This document shows positions 45,770 through 59,400 of a DNA stretch of 64,000 nt, in pieces (position 1 is the first letter of the stretch; each line of letters opens with the position of its first letter). Position numbers and translations under genes: made by a program. Below the pieces are notes generated by a model. That model was not told where the DNA came from. It was given only the letters and a program-made list of their open reading frames with translations, and made no database searches. The stretch is from Stichopus chloronotus. Taxonomy: Eukaryota > Echinodermata > Holothuroidea > Aspidochirotida > Stichopodidae. Location: contig CM037840.1 of NCBI GenBank assembly GCA_021234535.1, positions 7,243,094 through 7,307,093 of the forward strand, given 5' to 3'.

Positions 45770-47045
45770 TGTTTTTCTTTACTTAAATTAACTGCACATG
45801 GAAAGAAAGAGCCAAGTAAGATCTTGCAGTTTCCACACGTAGGAGCAGAACTTCAGCTAGGGATTTCTTTTTCAGGATAGACAAAGAAAATAATAAAAGG
45901 GTATTAAATCTGCAACTGTGCAATGGATTATAATTTGCTCAAAAAGCAAAGTTACCACCTTTAGCATTTTGTTGTACTTATTCCTCCACTGAAATGGAAT
46001 CTTCATCCTCAGCTGCAAACGGGGGCTGTGCTAGACGAACTTGGGGGTGAGGTTGAACACGTGGAAAACTTTCTGAATTCTGGTAATTTGGTCAATGAAT
46101 CATACGCTCAACCATTCCAATACATTTATTGCGGTTTCTGCATACCGTATAGCTATTATGCTCCAATTGTATTGAACACAATGAACAGGAATTTTCAGTT
46201 CAAACAAAGCCGTTGTCACGTAATAACTCCCTGATCCCAGAACTTACCTGGTTGGGATATTTACAAATGACAAACTTTTGGGGAAGGAGGCATTAGTCCA
46301 AGTTGGGTTAGGGCAAAGGTGGAGGAGGGGGTAAATTTTACTAGTGGATGGGCTAGCATGGTAGAGAGGTGCATCAGTTCACGTGCGAATACAGGTAAGT
46401 TCGGGATGATGTAAATATAGCAGAACTGCTAGCAGTTATATCTACAAGCTTAATACATGATGATTTGGGGTAATCTGCACGTCACTACATGGCTCTCATA
46501 TCAGACAATTAATATGCTTTCAACAATGCTAAAATATACAGAAAACATTTAAAGTACAATGCCGCAAGGCGAAAAATACAGTACCAGCCCATAATGCATA
46601 TATCAGAATTACTAGGATATATTTCAGCAGGAACTTTTTACAATTCAACAACAGAAAGGCAAAGAGTCCACAATTACACTTCTTTTTGAGAATGAAAAAC
46701 AAAAGCAACCCACGGTCACGTTAATATTTTCGACTGCAAATACAAAATGCAAGCAACAGTTTTTAGGATTACTAAGAAAAAAAGTAAAAAAAAACTGGAA
46801 AATTCGGTGTGTGTAATGTTAGAGATGTCAAGTATGCAACACATGCTGTACATGCACAGTCCAGATAGAGTTTCTGGCAGAAATAGAAATACCTCAATTT
46901 TTTTTTATAGGAATAACATATACAAAAAAAGCCTATTACATAACTGATAAGTCAAAGGACTTTGTGATTGACTCCTTGCCAACATTTGAGAAAAACAAAG
47001 TTCAACCAACATACCAATTATCAGGTTCAATCACCTTACACTTCT
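45770..47045. other. unassigned intergenic stretch
   Basis: AT-rich with poly(A) runs. The short open frames here show no recognisable protein pattern. Confidence 0.4.
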
Positions 47046-47049
47046 TGAG

Positions 47050-47860
47050 ATTTCAAGTTGTGACTTTTGTTGACCCAAAGTGACCTTTGACATTATAAAC
47101 TAGACCACCAATGGTACAGAAGTACATACCATAAACCAAGTGTCTGTAGGTTGTTATCAGAGTATCATTAAGACAGACCATCAAAATTGTACAAGAAAAT
47201 TTATAGGAAAGATTTTTGCAGCATTCCATAAAGGGAACATACTGTAGAGCCCACATGCGACCTTAGATCAAAACTTCAACAAACCATAAACAGATCACTA
47301 CCTAAGCATGATTGTCAGGCTGTCAACTCTGTTTAACGTAATTGGAGGCAAGTGTTAAGCTTTTGCAGTATTTCACAAGATGGATCTTAGGGGGCATTTT
47401 GGGCCTTGGATCCAAAATTCCTGAACAAACTGAAGTATCACTAAAAGGTTATAATGATGACAAATCATTGACATTGCACAAAAGATGATTAAAGGAAGAA
47501 AAGCAGTTTGCAGAATTCCATAAGATGGCCCACAGTGTTCACATGGGATCATAGATAAAAAAAAGTTCTTGGACACCCTGAACACATCACTAACACTCAT
47601 CATTTTGACTGACCATGAACAATGTACAATGTATGACAGGCTTCCAACTCTGGTTTACTACAATTGGAGGAGAGGTTAATCCACAATTTTTCAACAAATC
47701 GACCCTAGCATCCTTCTTGGGCATTGAACCCAAAATTCCTAAACAAACTGAAGGTACCACTAATAGAGTATCATCATTATGACAAACCATCAACATTGTA
47801 CAAGAGAATCTGTAGGAGGAGATGCATTTTGCAGAATTTCATACCAGAATGCACAAATGC
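47050..47860 (-). repeat. second tandem repeat family, left block
   Basis: Units share AAACCATCAACATTGTACAAG, GCAGAATTCCATAA and a TGGACCCAAAATTCCTGAAC phrase. The same family fills 49260-51360, on the other side of the half-site array. Confidence 0.75.
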
Positions 47861-48102
47861 ATTGTGGTTGTGATGATTGGATTATGAGCACTTTTTTTTT
47901 AATCTGACATTATAGCATTAGGATGTATTACCTATGCTTTATGTGAAATATGAGATTGTGGAAGATTCCTTTCTTGAGATCATGTCTATATGGTCTTCAC
48001 AATTTGACATGTGTTGACCTCAAATGAGCTTTGACCTTCACTAAAAACCAATGGGTTCTTGTACTCAATGAGACATAACTACATACTGAACATGATATTA
48101 AA

Positions 48103-48115
48103 TGACCTTTGACCT
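48103..48115 (-). promoter_or_regulatory. perfect DR1 half-site pair
   Basis: TGACCT-T-TGACCT, the exact complement of AGGTCA-A-AGGTCA, the DR1 consensus for HNF4/RXR/COUP-type receptors. The third, upstream half-site is lost here. Confidence 0.5.
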
Positions 48116-48384
48116 TCACCTAAGACAAAGGAATTTTTGTAAAGTCAAATGAGATACACCTACATACCATATAGGAGATATGCCCAAGCTTTCCTCCCTG
48201 AGATAGCATGTTTACAATGTTTCACGATTTGACCCCTGTTGACCTCAGGTGACCTTTGACATTCAACAAAATGGATAGAGATCTTGTACTTAACATTGCA
48301 CACCTACATACCAAATAGGACATTTTTCCAAGTTTCAGTTTTTGAGAGATTGTGTTTACAATGCTTTCACAATTTGTTGGCTGT

Positions 48385-48407
48385 TGACCTCAAATGACCT
48401 TTGACCT
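48385..48407 (-). promoter_or_regulatory. intact DR4 plus DR1 triple half-site
   Basis: TGACCT (48385-48390), CAAA, TGACCT (48395-48400), T, TGACCT (48402-48407). All three half-sites are perfect. Confidence 0.5.
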
Positions 48408-48526
48408 CCATAAACATCAGTCAAGTTCTTGTACTCTATAGATACACCTACTTACTAAATGTGAGATCTGTCCAAGCTTCCCGTCTTGAGATATTGTTTA
48501 CAATGTTTTCAAAATGTGACCCCTGT

Positions 48527-48549
48527 TGACCTCAAGTGACCTTTGACCT
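48527..48549 (-). promoter_or_regulatory. intact DR4 plus DR1 triple half-site
   Basis: Same layout as the site 142 bp to the left, with spacer CAAG instead of CAAA. All three TGACCT words are perfect. Confidence 0.5.
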
Positions 48550-50728
48550 ATACTAAAATTGATAGGGATCTTGAACTCAATGTGGTACACTTACAAATCA
48601 AGTAGGAGATTTGTCGAAACTTCCCTTCTTAAGATATTTGTGTTTACAAGGTTTTCATACTTTGACCACTGTTGACCTCAAATGACTTTTGACCTCCACC
48701 TAAATCAATAGGGATCTTGTACTCAATGTGGTTCACCTACATGCTAGATATAAGATTTGTTTAAGCATGATTCTTGAGATATAGTGTTTACAAAGTGTTC
48801 GCATTCTGACCTATTAACCTCAAACGACCTTTGACCTCCACTAAATTGAAAAGAATTCTTGCACTTTATGAGATACACCTACATCATAAATATGAGATTT
48901 GTACAAGCTTTCCTCTTTGAGATATTGTGTTTGCAATGTTTTCACAATTTGATCCCTGTTGAACTTGAATGACCTTGATCTGTATCAAAATCAATAGGGA
49001 TCATCTTATACTCAATGTGGTAAACCTACATAAAAATATTAGATTTCTTCAAGCTCTCTTCTTGAAATGTAGTGTTTCCACTTGGCAAAGTTTTCACATT
49101 TTGACCCATTAAGCTTAAATGACTTTTGGCCCTTACTAAAATAAACAGGGTTCTTGTACTTGATGTGATACACCTTTGTACTAAATATGAGATCTGTCCA
49201 AACTGTTTTTAAAGGGTAAGTAGCAGAGACACACATACACACACCGCCACATGATTACAAAGGTTAAAATGTCATCAAAACCAAAAATGGGCCAAAGGGC
49301 CCATAGAAGACCTTGGACCCCAAATTCATGAATACCCTGAAGGTACCACTAATGGAGAATTGTTATAACAAACCATCAACATACAAGAGAATTTATACTA
49401 TTTGGTAAACTAGAGCACCAATGGTGTAGAGGCTCATACCTCAACATCCTGAAGGTACCATTTATGTATCATTATGTAAAATCATAGGTACCACTGAGTA
49501 TCATTATACCAAATCATCAACATTGTACAAGAGAATCTGTGGGACTGCACAATTTTCAGAATTTCATAAACTGGTGCTCCAACAGTGCAGAAGTTTGATC
49601 TTTGTCAATAAATTCAAGTTGTAAAAATTTTAATGGGTACTACCAAATAACAATGCTTATAATCAGCATCACTATTCACATCCAATAATTATGAAAACTG
49701 TCAATTTTTACTAATTTTTCTTATTGGTGTGTACTGGCTCGGGGAAATGAGTTGGGACTAATGTGGAAAAGTGAATGGTCACGAGTTTTCCATAACCACT
49801 TTAAATCATTAGCTACTCACTCATTAGTGGTCATTTACATGTGACTCATAATGGAGCCCTCTTAGTTGAAAATTGATCAGTCACTAGAAACTTGATATGT
49901 TGATATCAAAAGTAATATGTTTATGAAGACTAACTGAAGTTCATGAAACAACTCAAAGTGCCCCTTTAAGTCCATATATACTGGTCAACATACCTGAGGG
50001 CAATATAGAGTTTCAGTTAGCATACCAACTGACACTGTCCAATTACTCAATTATCATTCATGCACAATAGGGATATTTGAGATGAATATGACAGTTTAAA
50101 GGGGCACTTCAACATAGAACGAGAAGCAATTTGCAGAATTCCATAAAATGGGCCATACGGTCCTCATGGAAGCATAGACTACAAATTCATGAACACCCTA
50201 AGACAACCACTAGCAGAGTATCATTATGACAAACCATCAACACTGCACAAGAGAATATGTAGGAGAAGAACAACTTTGTAGAATTTCCTAAAATGGACCA
50301 TAGGGTCCACATGGGACCTTACACTGAAACTTTTTGTACACCGCACATGAACTACCACCTAAGGATTATTGTGTCCAAGTTAAATGTAAATCCATGGATG
50401 CATGTGTGAGAAGCAACAGTTCAAACAGAATTTCACATAATGGGCCATTGGGCCCACATGGGGTCTTGGACTACCAATTCCTGAACACCCTGAAGGGACC
50501 AATAACTGAGCATCATTGTGACAAACCATCAGCATTGTACAATATAATCTGTGGGAGGAGAAGCATTTTGTAGAATTTCATAAAATGGGCCAAAGGGCCA
50601 ACATGGGACATTGGACCAAAAATTTCTGAAAACCCTAAATGGTCCACCACCTATGGAACATTGTGTCCAAATTTCAGACAAATCCATGGAAGCATGATGG
50701 AGGAGAAGCATTTTGAACAATTGTGAAC

Positions 50729-50729
<1 letters not shown>

Positions 50730-50815
<86 letters not shown>

Positions 50816-50824
50816 TAGATAGAT
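50730..50824 (+). repeat. (GATA)n-(GACA)n microsatellite
   Basis: About eleven GATA units, then about ten GACA units, then GATA again. Confidence 0.95.
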
Positions 50825-51150
50825 GCCACACCATTACAACAGCTCACACCAGCTAGCTGGTATGAGCTAAAAAATGGGCCAAAGGGCCTATATAAGACCT
50901 TGGACCCTAAATTCCTGAATACCCTGAAGGTACCACTAATGGAGAATTGCTATACCAAACCATTAACATTGTACAAGAGAATTTATACTATTTGGTAAAA
51001 ATTTGTAACATGGGCCAAGGGCCCATATGGGACCTTGCACCCAAAACTCCTGAACACACCAAATGGACTACCCCCTAGTTAACATTGTGTCTAAATTTAA
51101 AACAAATCCATAAAAGCATGTAGGAGAAGTGTATTAAACAATATTGGTCA

Positions 51151-51273
51151 GATAGAAAGGTAGACAGACAGATGGATGGAAAGATATATTGATGGGTGGA
51201 TATATGGTTGGGTGGATAGATAGATAGATAGACAGACAGACAGATAGATACAGACAGACAGACCCTCTGTCTC

Positions 51274-51309
<36 letters not shown>

Positions 51310-51328
51310 TCGATCGATCGATCGATCA
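51151..51328 (+). repeat. compound GATA/GACA/GATC/GGAT microsatellite
   Basis: Interrupted tetranucleotide runs ending in five GATC units. An unusual, repeatedly switching tetramer array. Confidence 0.9.
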
Positions 51329-51360
51329 TCACAAAAGCTCACATCAGCATACTAGTATGA

Positions 51361-53224
51361 GCTAAAAATGAAAGAGATCATCTACTCATCAAGAGCAGCC
51401 AATGCTAACAGTTTGAGTATCCAGCAGCATTCAGTTGCTGAGACATCTTCTTTATAATATTTTCAGACTTTCACCCCTGGTGACCTCAAATAATCTGACT
51501 TACATGAAAAAAACAAAAAAAAAACAACAGAGATCATCTACTCACAATGGGCAACCAATGTACTGTGCTGTTGCATACTCATTATGTAAGCACTTATAAT
51601 GAGAACTATTAATTTTCTAATATGATTTCAGTCTTTTACTGTTTTTATGCTGTTTCTGTTGTTTTAAAATTAGTTACTGCTATTTTCGAACATTGAATGA
51701 TGTATTCAATCCATGAACAATCTCTCGTGTTACAAGTAAAAAAAAAAAAGCTTAAAACTTAAAACCGTAACCTTACCCTTCGGTGTTTTCAGCACAAATG
51801 CAATCACTTAAATGATCAAATAATAAAAAGAGAAAAAAAAAAACAAAACATATGACTAATTTGACTTTTTATGTAAAATGGTTGGCTTATTTCTCTTCCT
51901 CTTTGAAGACGATTTTTATGTACCACCACTTAGGAAAACCAGAATGCAAAAGTGATTGTGGTTTTCATTACGTAACCTAGGGTTAGCCTAAATGGTAAAT
52001 TAATGGCATAAGCAACAGGAATTGGGTGACAAAAGAAGTAATGAGCTTACACATAACAAATATGAAGTCTGCCTATACTCTTTTTATAAAGTGTTGTTAA
52101 AGCAACATCACTTTTTGTCATTGTTCTTTTCAGTACAATACCTTGCCCCAAAGGATTGTATAGAACTAATATATAACACATGCAAGTTTTTTAACAAAAA
52201 GTCCCTGAAAATCTTCAAGCATACGCTATAAATATAACCTTTATGAAAGTTTTGATATCCTTGCTTTTCTTCTTGAGCTACTGTGTTTAAAAGGTTGCCA
52301 GAATTTGATCACAGCTGTCTTGGGTATCCAATGACACTAAAAAACAATACAGTGAGTGTGGCTGATCATCAGCATACCAGCTAGGCATATGTACTGTACC
52401 TCATATGAACTTCAAAATGTGTTTTGTGGATACTGTGTTTGAAAAATTTTCAGCCATTTTAAAGTCTGGGAATAGCAAGAGCTCCCTCCATGTTCTCAAA
52501 CTGAAAATCTTGGCTTACACTTTGAAGCAATAAAACTGATCATGTCTATTGCAAAGTAACAAAGAGAACTGAAAAACCAATTGAACAGTTTTACAAGAAA
52601 GACTGCAAAACTTCCCAATTACTTCAATTAACACATCACCTGACCATGTACCAGTTCATGAAATTGTCAACCACAGGGAGTCATTTTCACACAGGGCAAG
52701 GTACTGGGCTGTCGATGTAGAAAAGGATATTGAACACAGTGACTTGTGCAAAAGCAATTGTACTATTATACATGCAGCAATCAGAATTAAAAATACTAGC
52801 ACTTAATTTCAGATTTTCTATCTAATATTAATGTAAGCAATGGTCTTGCAAAACATATTCTCCTCTTCACAGCCGAGGGGAGTGATAAATTCATATATCT
52901 GTTGACTGGGGAATGGCCTTGACTTATATTCTACCTGCTAAGTAACAAACTGGGAAGACTCCTGTGAAGTTGAGGAAGTATACACTTACAGAACTCACTG
53001 TCATGGACAATGCACATTGAAATGTTCTCCCATCACCCACAAACACATCTAATTCAAATATCCTCAGGTATTGGAACCACTTTAAAAATAACACTAAAAC
53101 AGCTAAGACTAGTAAAACACACCAACTTTAAAAGCGCCTGAGGAAAATATTTGAAATATTTGTGATGACAATCAGTAAGGCTGATATAGCTAATTGGGTT
53201 AATACAAACCAGGCTAAAGTCTCA
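51361..53224. other. spacer downstream of copy B
   Basis: Holds isolated fragments of the half-site repeat (near 51480 and 52290) and poly(A) runs. It should contain the copy B 3' UTR, but no canonical AATAAA on the minus strand was found close to the stop. Confidence 0.4.
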
Positions 53225-53499
53225 TTACCGTTCTGCAACAGATGTTACCCTCGTGTTTGGTATGGAAAAGTAAATATACAAAATCGTTGCGACCAGCAAA
53301 ATGATAACAAGATTTATATTAAGGAATATTTTTGCTATTGGTCTCTGCTTCAGCGATGTGATTTTTCGTAAGTGGGCCTGATGTTTGGAAAGCATTGCTT
53401 TTCCCTTGAGTGAGTCATCATAGCCACAGAACCAATCATACCCACGGCGCCAGTAGGTCTGTGGTGAGACCTCTTCCAAACCACCCTCCTCCTCTTTGT
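53225..53499 (-). CDS. copy B exon 15 and stop
   Basis: 275 nt including [39 protein letters not shown], the final membrane helix, and the tail [11 protein letters not shown]. One codon longer than in copy A, near the start. Confidence 0.92.
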
Positions 53500-56400
53500 C
53501 TGATGTAAAAAATAAAGCAATACAATTAGAGAATTTATACTGTTAAAGGATTTTAAACTCACTTGTTGGAGTATCTGATGATGAAGAGTATCAAATTTAA
53601 CTACAAAATTATGATTTTACCCACAAACTTCTCCCCTACAACATCAAAAAAAAAAAATTGCATAACTATCACTTTAACATGAAATGTGAAACAGTGACAA
53701 GTTGTAGAAATTTGATGCACAATAGATCCTTGAAGCTGGTTTTGTGATCACCAGAAGAACAACTCAAACATGGCTAACAACTTACTCAAAATAAGTGACA
53801 ACCTCAGAGCTAGTCCTAGAAAGGTCTGATCCTGAACGGTGCAATACCCAATTTCTATGTCTTCTTAACTTTGTCTTTTAATAAGTTTTAATAAATTTTA
53901 AGATGCTTTTTTTTATTTTTTTCTATTACTTGTATTATTTTTGGCTTTTCTTGAGCTACTCTGTTCATGCACTTTGCACCTTTACTCTTCTTTTCTTTTA
54001 CTGCAGACATGTAATTTAATTTCAGGGTGCAATAAAGTTAACTCAACTGGACTTCGTAACTTGATTCACTTTCAAACCAATTAAAAATAAGAAATAAGCA
54101 TACAAACAAGCCAGAAATATACAAAACTAATTTTTAGTAAAGGAAATTGACTTTTGGGTTTTACTGACTGCTGCCCTTCACATTGAAGATCATTTGTGGT
54201 GAAGGTATTGATACTGGGCTGAATTCATATTCTCTCTTCCTTTTTGACAGTGATCTGCTAAAAATAGCTGGTAACCTACTTCCTGAACATAATCATTTCC
54301 AACATTCATCAGAGAGTTGCAGATATGGTAACAATAGTTGTGAATTAATTATATTTGCAAACCTTGAAGTTGTATTTTGTCATAGGTTTCTTCATCTGTC
54401 CTCTTGGTGGTACTGAAGCGGGACCACCAGGTCGTTCGAATCAACTGAGGAGAAATGAGATTAATGCAAAGAAAATTTTACCTTCACTAAATGCAAGTAG
54501 GTTTGGAACTACCTCATTGATATTCTTGAGAAGTTATTGAGACTTAAGGTCATTAAGTCATTCACATATCTCATAATGTGAACAGTGCAATTAAAATGTT
54601 CTCAAAATGAGTTATTTGTCAATGAGTGGCACAACCACCTAAATTTACTTTTCCACCAGCAAGATCTGCAAACTGTATCTTTCCTTCATCCATTAAGCAA
54701 GCCATATGTCAACTGAGAAGTCTAAAGTCTAAAGGAAATTTCTGCAGGTGAAGAAATCAAGCAAAATTCAATGGAACACCTCAGTGACTACCATCATTTC
54801 ATTAAAGCTTGAACAAGAAAGTAAAAGGGCTTTGCTATACCTTTCCAATAGTCATGAAGAACACATGACAACATGTACATACCAATTTTAAAATTCAAAA
54901 AACTTACTGCTTAAGAAAGAGCATGCCCACACTTAGCTCTTTTGACCACTTGTGTGCTGTAAAGCAGTTTTATATGTTTCCACAATTTGACCTTGGGTGA
55001 AGGCAAATGAAATTTGACCTCCACTAAAATTAACGGGAATCATCCACTTACTATGACCCACTCACACACTAAATATGACATTGGTCAAGATTATGCTTCT
55101 TGAGATATTGTGTCTACAAGGTTTTCACATTTTGACCTCTGGTGACCTCAAACAACCTTTGACCTCTACCAGAAATGGAAGGGATCATCTCTTTTATATA
55201 ACCAACCCACACACAAAGTGCGACAGTAGTAAAGGCTATGCTTCTTGAGACATAGTGTTTATATAGTGTTTACAAGGGTTTCAGTTTGACCTCTGATGAC
55301 CTCAAATGACCTGTGACCTCCCCAAAACAATAGGGATCATCTACTCAATATGACCAACCCAAACACCAAGTATTATGTTAGTCAAGGCTACCCTTTTTGA
55401 GATATTGTGTTTACAAGCAAGGCATCACATACACACACACATCACTATCGCATATTGGTTTTGCCTCTGGCAAGGAATCAAAAATTACCAGAATCCTATA
55501 TCTCATTCCTGATTAACCCTGACTCCTGACTTTACAAAGTTTCCTAGTTTACTGACCAAACAGTTCACTCTACTCAGGTACGGCTTTATCCTCACAGCAA
55601 GTGATATCCTCACACATCAGAGTCATTGCATGATGCCACCACTGGCCCAACAATATTTAAACTTAGGATCTTCACTTTAGACAGAAGAATGATTGGTATT
55701 TATTCACAGATTGTGTGTGGTTAATGTTAAAGTGATTAGCCACTAGACAAAATTTTACAACAATTGGGGAAATTCTGTTCTCTTTATTGGTGAAAACTGT
55801 ATCTTGCATAGCATGAGAAGGAAATTACTGATTTTATATCAAATATCTCTATTTCATGATGGTGAATCACATTATGGGGAACCTGTACTGTCACACAACT
55901 ATTTGGATGATAAACTATGAATTTCTTTATCATCTTCACTGCCTTGTGAAAGAAAAAATTATGATGATTGAAAGAGATATGAACTACTACAGTAATGTGC
56001 TGCTGTTACATGACATTTTGAGGCAACTGGAAATATTTCTTGACCAACGATTTCTTCAAACAGAAATATCTATGGATGTAAACAAAATATTGCTGTTTTG
56101 GAGTGCTTGCAGTGAAAAATATGCCCTTTTATTTATTAATTAATTAACTAATAAATATATATTAACCAAGACACCCTTCAATGGCTATTGAGGGGATCAT
56201 ACATAATGTTATGCAAAGTAGCCTATAATTGTGTTAGCACAGAAGGGATTAGTCTATTTTTCTTTTCCACCCAAAAAGTTGTTTGATTTCTCTGAAAGTA
56301 CTGAATTTTGACCAAAAATGGTCATGCACTAAAAAATCATACAATTTATGGACAAGTTGTCTAAGAACTGAACTTGAAGGTGCTTATCTTCTGCCCATAT

Positions 56401-59400
56401 TTTACAAGATAACTTGCTTGTTTTTATTGAAGAAACAATGTCGACAAATATGTTTACCATTTCATCTTCTGGTGGTTCTGTGATAAGACTCACAATGACG
56501 TCCACAATTACAGTTATCCAAAACAAGATCAGGGCAAAGTACATATAGTGAACCTTGGCAGTGATAGCTGGTCTGTGATCCTCTCCCCAGCAGGGTGGCG
56601 CCCTCCAAATGAAGTCTAATATCATCCGAGTCAAACCCACGATGAAACCTGCCACCAAACCCCAGAAACATCCCTAGAGAGAAAAAAAAAAATGAAAATG
56701 TTTCTCTATCACGAAAACACATCTGGGAGTCATGTAATGCAACTGAGATGAATTTATGAGTGATGTTTAGTTACCTACATGTACTGTAGATTAAATGTTG
56801 TACTGTAGAAATAAACAGTACAGCCATTACAATACTGAGTCTGCCTAAGAAAGAAATATTTGTTATGAACTACATCTTTGTATGATATATCTATTTTACA
56901 AAAAAGGTTACTACATACTGGAACATGCATTGAATTTTAATAAATTTCAGTGTAAGCATAGAAAATAGCATTTCCTCATTTAAATTTTGAGGATTAGTAA
57001 CTTTTTACTTGATAGTCACAAATAACCAAAGTGCTCTGCATGGTAGATTTTATCCTTAAGTGCTAGATAATATAAATTGACCATCCACAGAACAAAGTGT
57101 CCAAGTTTGTATTAAAAACAGATTTTTAAGTGACTTTGTTCCAGCATGTACAAAATGTAATTTTTTTTTAAGCTGGCTTCCTTGCTTGCAAAGAAATTAA
57201 TGGCATTCAATATGCAAAACACTCAAACATATGCATGCATGCAACTTTGTTATTAAAATTCTGAAGCACAAGGCATCCTGCAATAAAATGAAGCACAAGT
57301 AAAGGCTTCCGGAATACCTTTTCGTTACCCCGAGGCCATAGGATAGCGACCAGATAGGTAGCTGCAATGGGAGGTGAAAGGTAGGCTGATATCTCCTGGA
57401 TGTAGAGGAACAGCTGACCACCCTGCATCTGTTGAATGATTGGTATCCACAGTATGGATATAATCACCATGACAACGACCACTAATCTACAAAATTAATA
57501 ACACAAACCAATGAGGCAACTTGAAGTTGATATGCATTTATTTATACACAAGCCCTGCTTTGCTATTTGCCAACAAAACACTACCACCACAAAAACTACA
57601 ATCTGTTTTGGATCTTTTTAGTCTGGATAGAATTTTCCCTATGGGTACTCTAAGGGTATGCTCTTAGTCACTTACGATTCACTTGAGGTGAGCTATGGCA
57701 TACAAAGTATCATCATGTCTTCAAGTTTCAATACCTGCTTACAAAAAGGAAGAAACTTTCTCTTTTCCATTCAAAATGTTTTCTAAAAAAGGTGAGTTAC
57801 CTGATGAAAAACAGTCATAATGACTGCTTGGTTCCATCATGCTTATGTGGTATGTATGGTGCACTGTAGAATCACAGCAACAATCTACATCAACCTATGT
57901 TCGTAGATACTGTAAGTTTGTAAACTGTTCATTATGAGTGTGTTAACATGTGCCAGTCTTGGCAGTTCTTGGAGAAACTAAAATGAGGTTGACAATCTCT
58001 GAATGATATGTGACGAGTCTTTGGCAAATTAACAATGAAAATAACCCATGAAACAAGCTCCAGCTTCATAGTTTTATTATTGAAGATTCATTGCTGCTAT
58101 TTGCTGCTATCTTCACTATTGTTATTGTCACTATTTGTATTGACATCATGAGCACATGTATTATACATACACTACATATCATGTCTACTATTTATTTTAA
58201 CAATGCAAATACAAAACAATTCACAGCAGAACAATTAAGCATATGTTACATTGCCAGAGCCTTTAGGAAGGATTAGTTCATTCACATTGTACAAACACAT
58301 CAGATAAACCAGATTTCCATTTAATTGGCCAATCAGATATTTCTTTCTGTGTCGTTCCCTTTAATCTTATAGAAATAGAGGATTAATTGACATTGCTGAA
58401 TATTAATTGATGCTTTCAACAATCTCTTCAGCTGCCAAAAATCTAAAAATAATAATTAACACCCTCCTAATATACTGCAGTCTCATAAGATCCTGCTTGA
58501 AACTGCAATAATGATACTGGCAAATTACTTACCTTCCAACAACCATAAGTTCCCTTACAGATGGTTCTGCCTCACTGAACTTTGCTCGAAAGTATTTCCA
58601 GATATCAATGGTGAAGAGAGTACTGGTACTGTTGAATATTGATGTCAGGTCACTCATGAGTGCAGCTAACATCACAGCCAACATAATGCCCTTCATACCT
58701 GTGAAAACAAGGAGAATATATTCATATTCATATATTATAAACATATATTCATATATTTATTTGCTTGAGTGGCTTCAGTTTCTGCAGAAAATAGAGTTAC
58801 AGTGAAAGTGATAGAATTTACAGCTGTAATGTAGTATATTACATAATTTGAATTGGCTACATCATCAACCTCACAATGCATTCTTGCATTCCGGTACGAT
58901 GTAGTTTCAGAACAAATCACAAATGCATTTCATTTTCAATTCATGAGATATTTCAGATAATGTTTTCACACTTTGCTCTGTCCTGATCCCTAGTGACCTT
59001 GAACTTTATAATAAATGCTACAATTCTCCCACTTGATGTGGTTTATCAATGTAGCGTCATTACCTGAGATCTACTCTAGCTTGCCTTCTTGAGATATTGT
59101 GCTTTCAAGGTGTGACTTCCACTGACTGCAAATGACCTTCCACTCTACAATTAAAAGCAGTAGTGTCTTTGTCCTTTTTGCTGTTGATTAATATACCAAC
59201 ACATGCAGTCAAAGCCTGCATTCTTAGCGTTTTCAAGATTTACTTTTTGACCTCTATTGACCTCAAAAGACCTTTGACTTCAAACAAAAACAACAGGGTT
59301 TTGCAGTCAGTATGGCACATTCACATATCAAGCATGACATCAGCCCAAACTTAAGTTCCATTCTTGAGTTATCATGTTTACAAGGTTTTCTCATTAAGAC

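Larger units (their letters stand above)
47985..49205 (-). repeat. about 143-bp tandem repeat with nuclear-receptor half-sites, main array
   Basis: Eight to nine units. Each has TTGACCTCAAATGACCTTTG or a near variant, then a CTTGTACTCAATG phrase, ACACCTACATACCAAATA, GAGATTTGTCCAAGCTTCC and TTGAGATATTGTGTTTACAA. Half-site blocks recur at about 48011, 48103, 48240, 48385, 48527, 48674, 48818, 48965 and 49110, mostly 140-147 bp apart. No open frame spans it. Confidence 0.9.
49260..51360 (-). repeat. second tandem repeat family, right block
   Basis: Units of about 140-150 bp recur (CATAAAATGGGCCA near 50140, 50438 and 50577; ACCATCAACATTGTACAAGA near 49515, 50233 and 50525). It includes two GATA/GACA microsatellites, each followed by a palindromic end such as AGCTCACACCAGCTAGCTGG then TATGAGCT (50840-50868). 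Confidence 0.75.

Noticed and set aside
50529..50834. Minus-strand open frame with repeated SVCLSVCLSIYLS.
   Set aside because: It is the translation of the (GATA)n/(GACA)n microsatellite. The same holds for 51148-51342.
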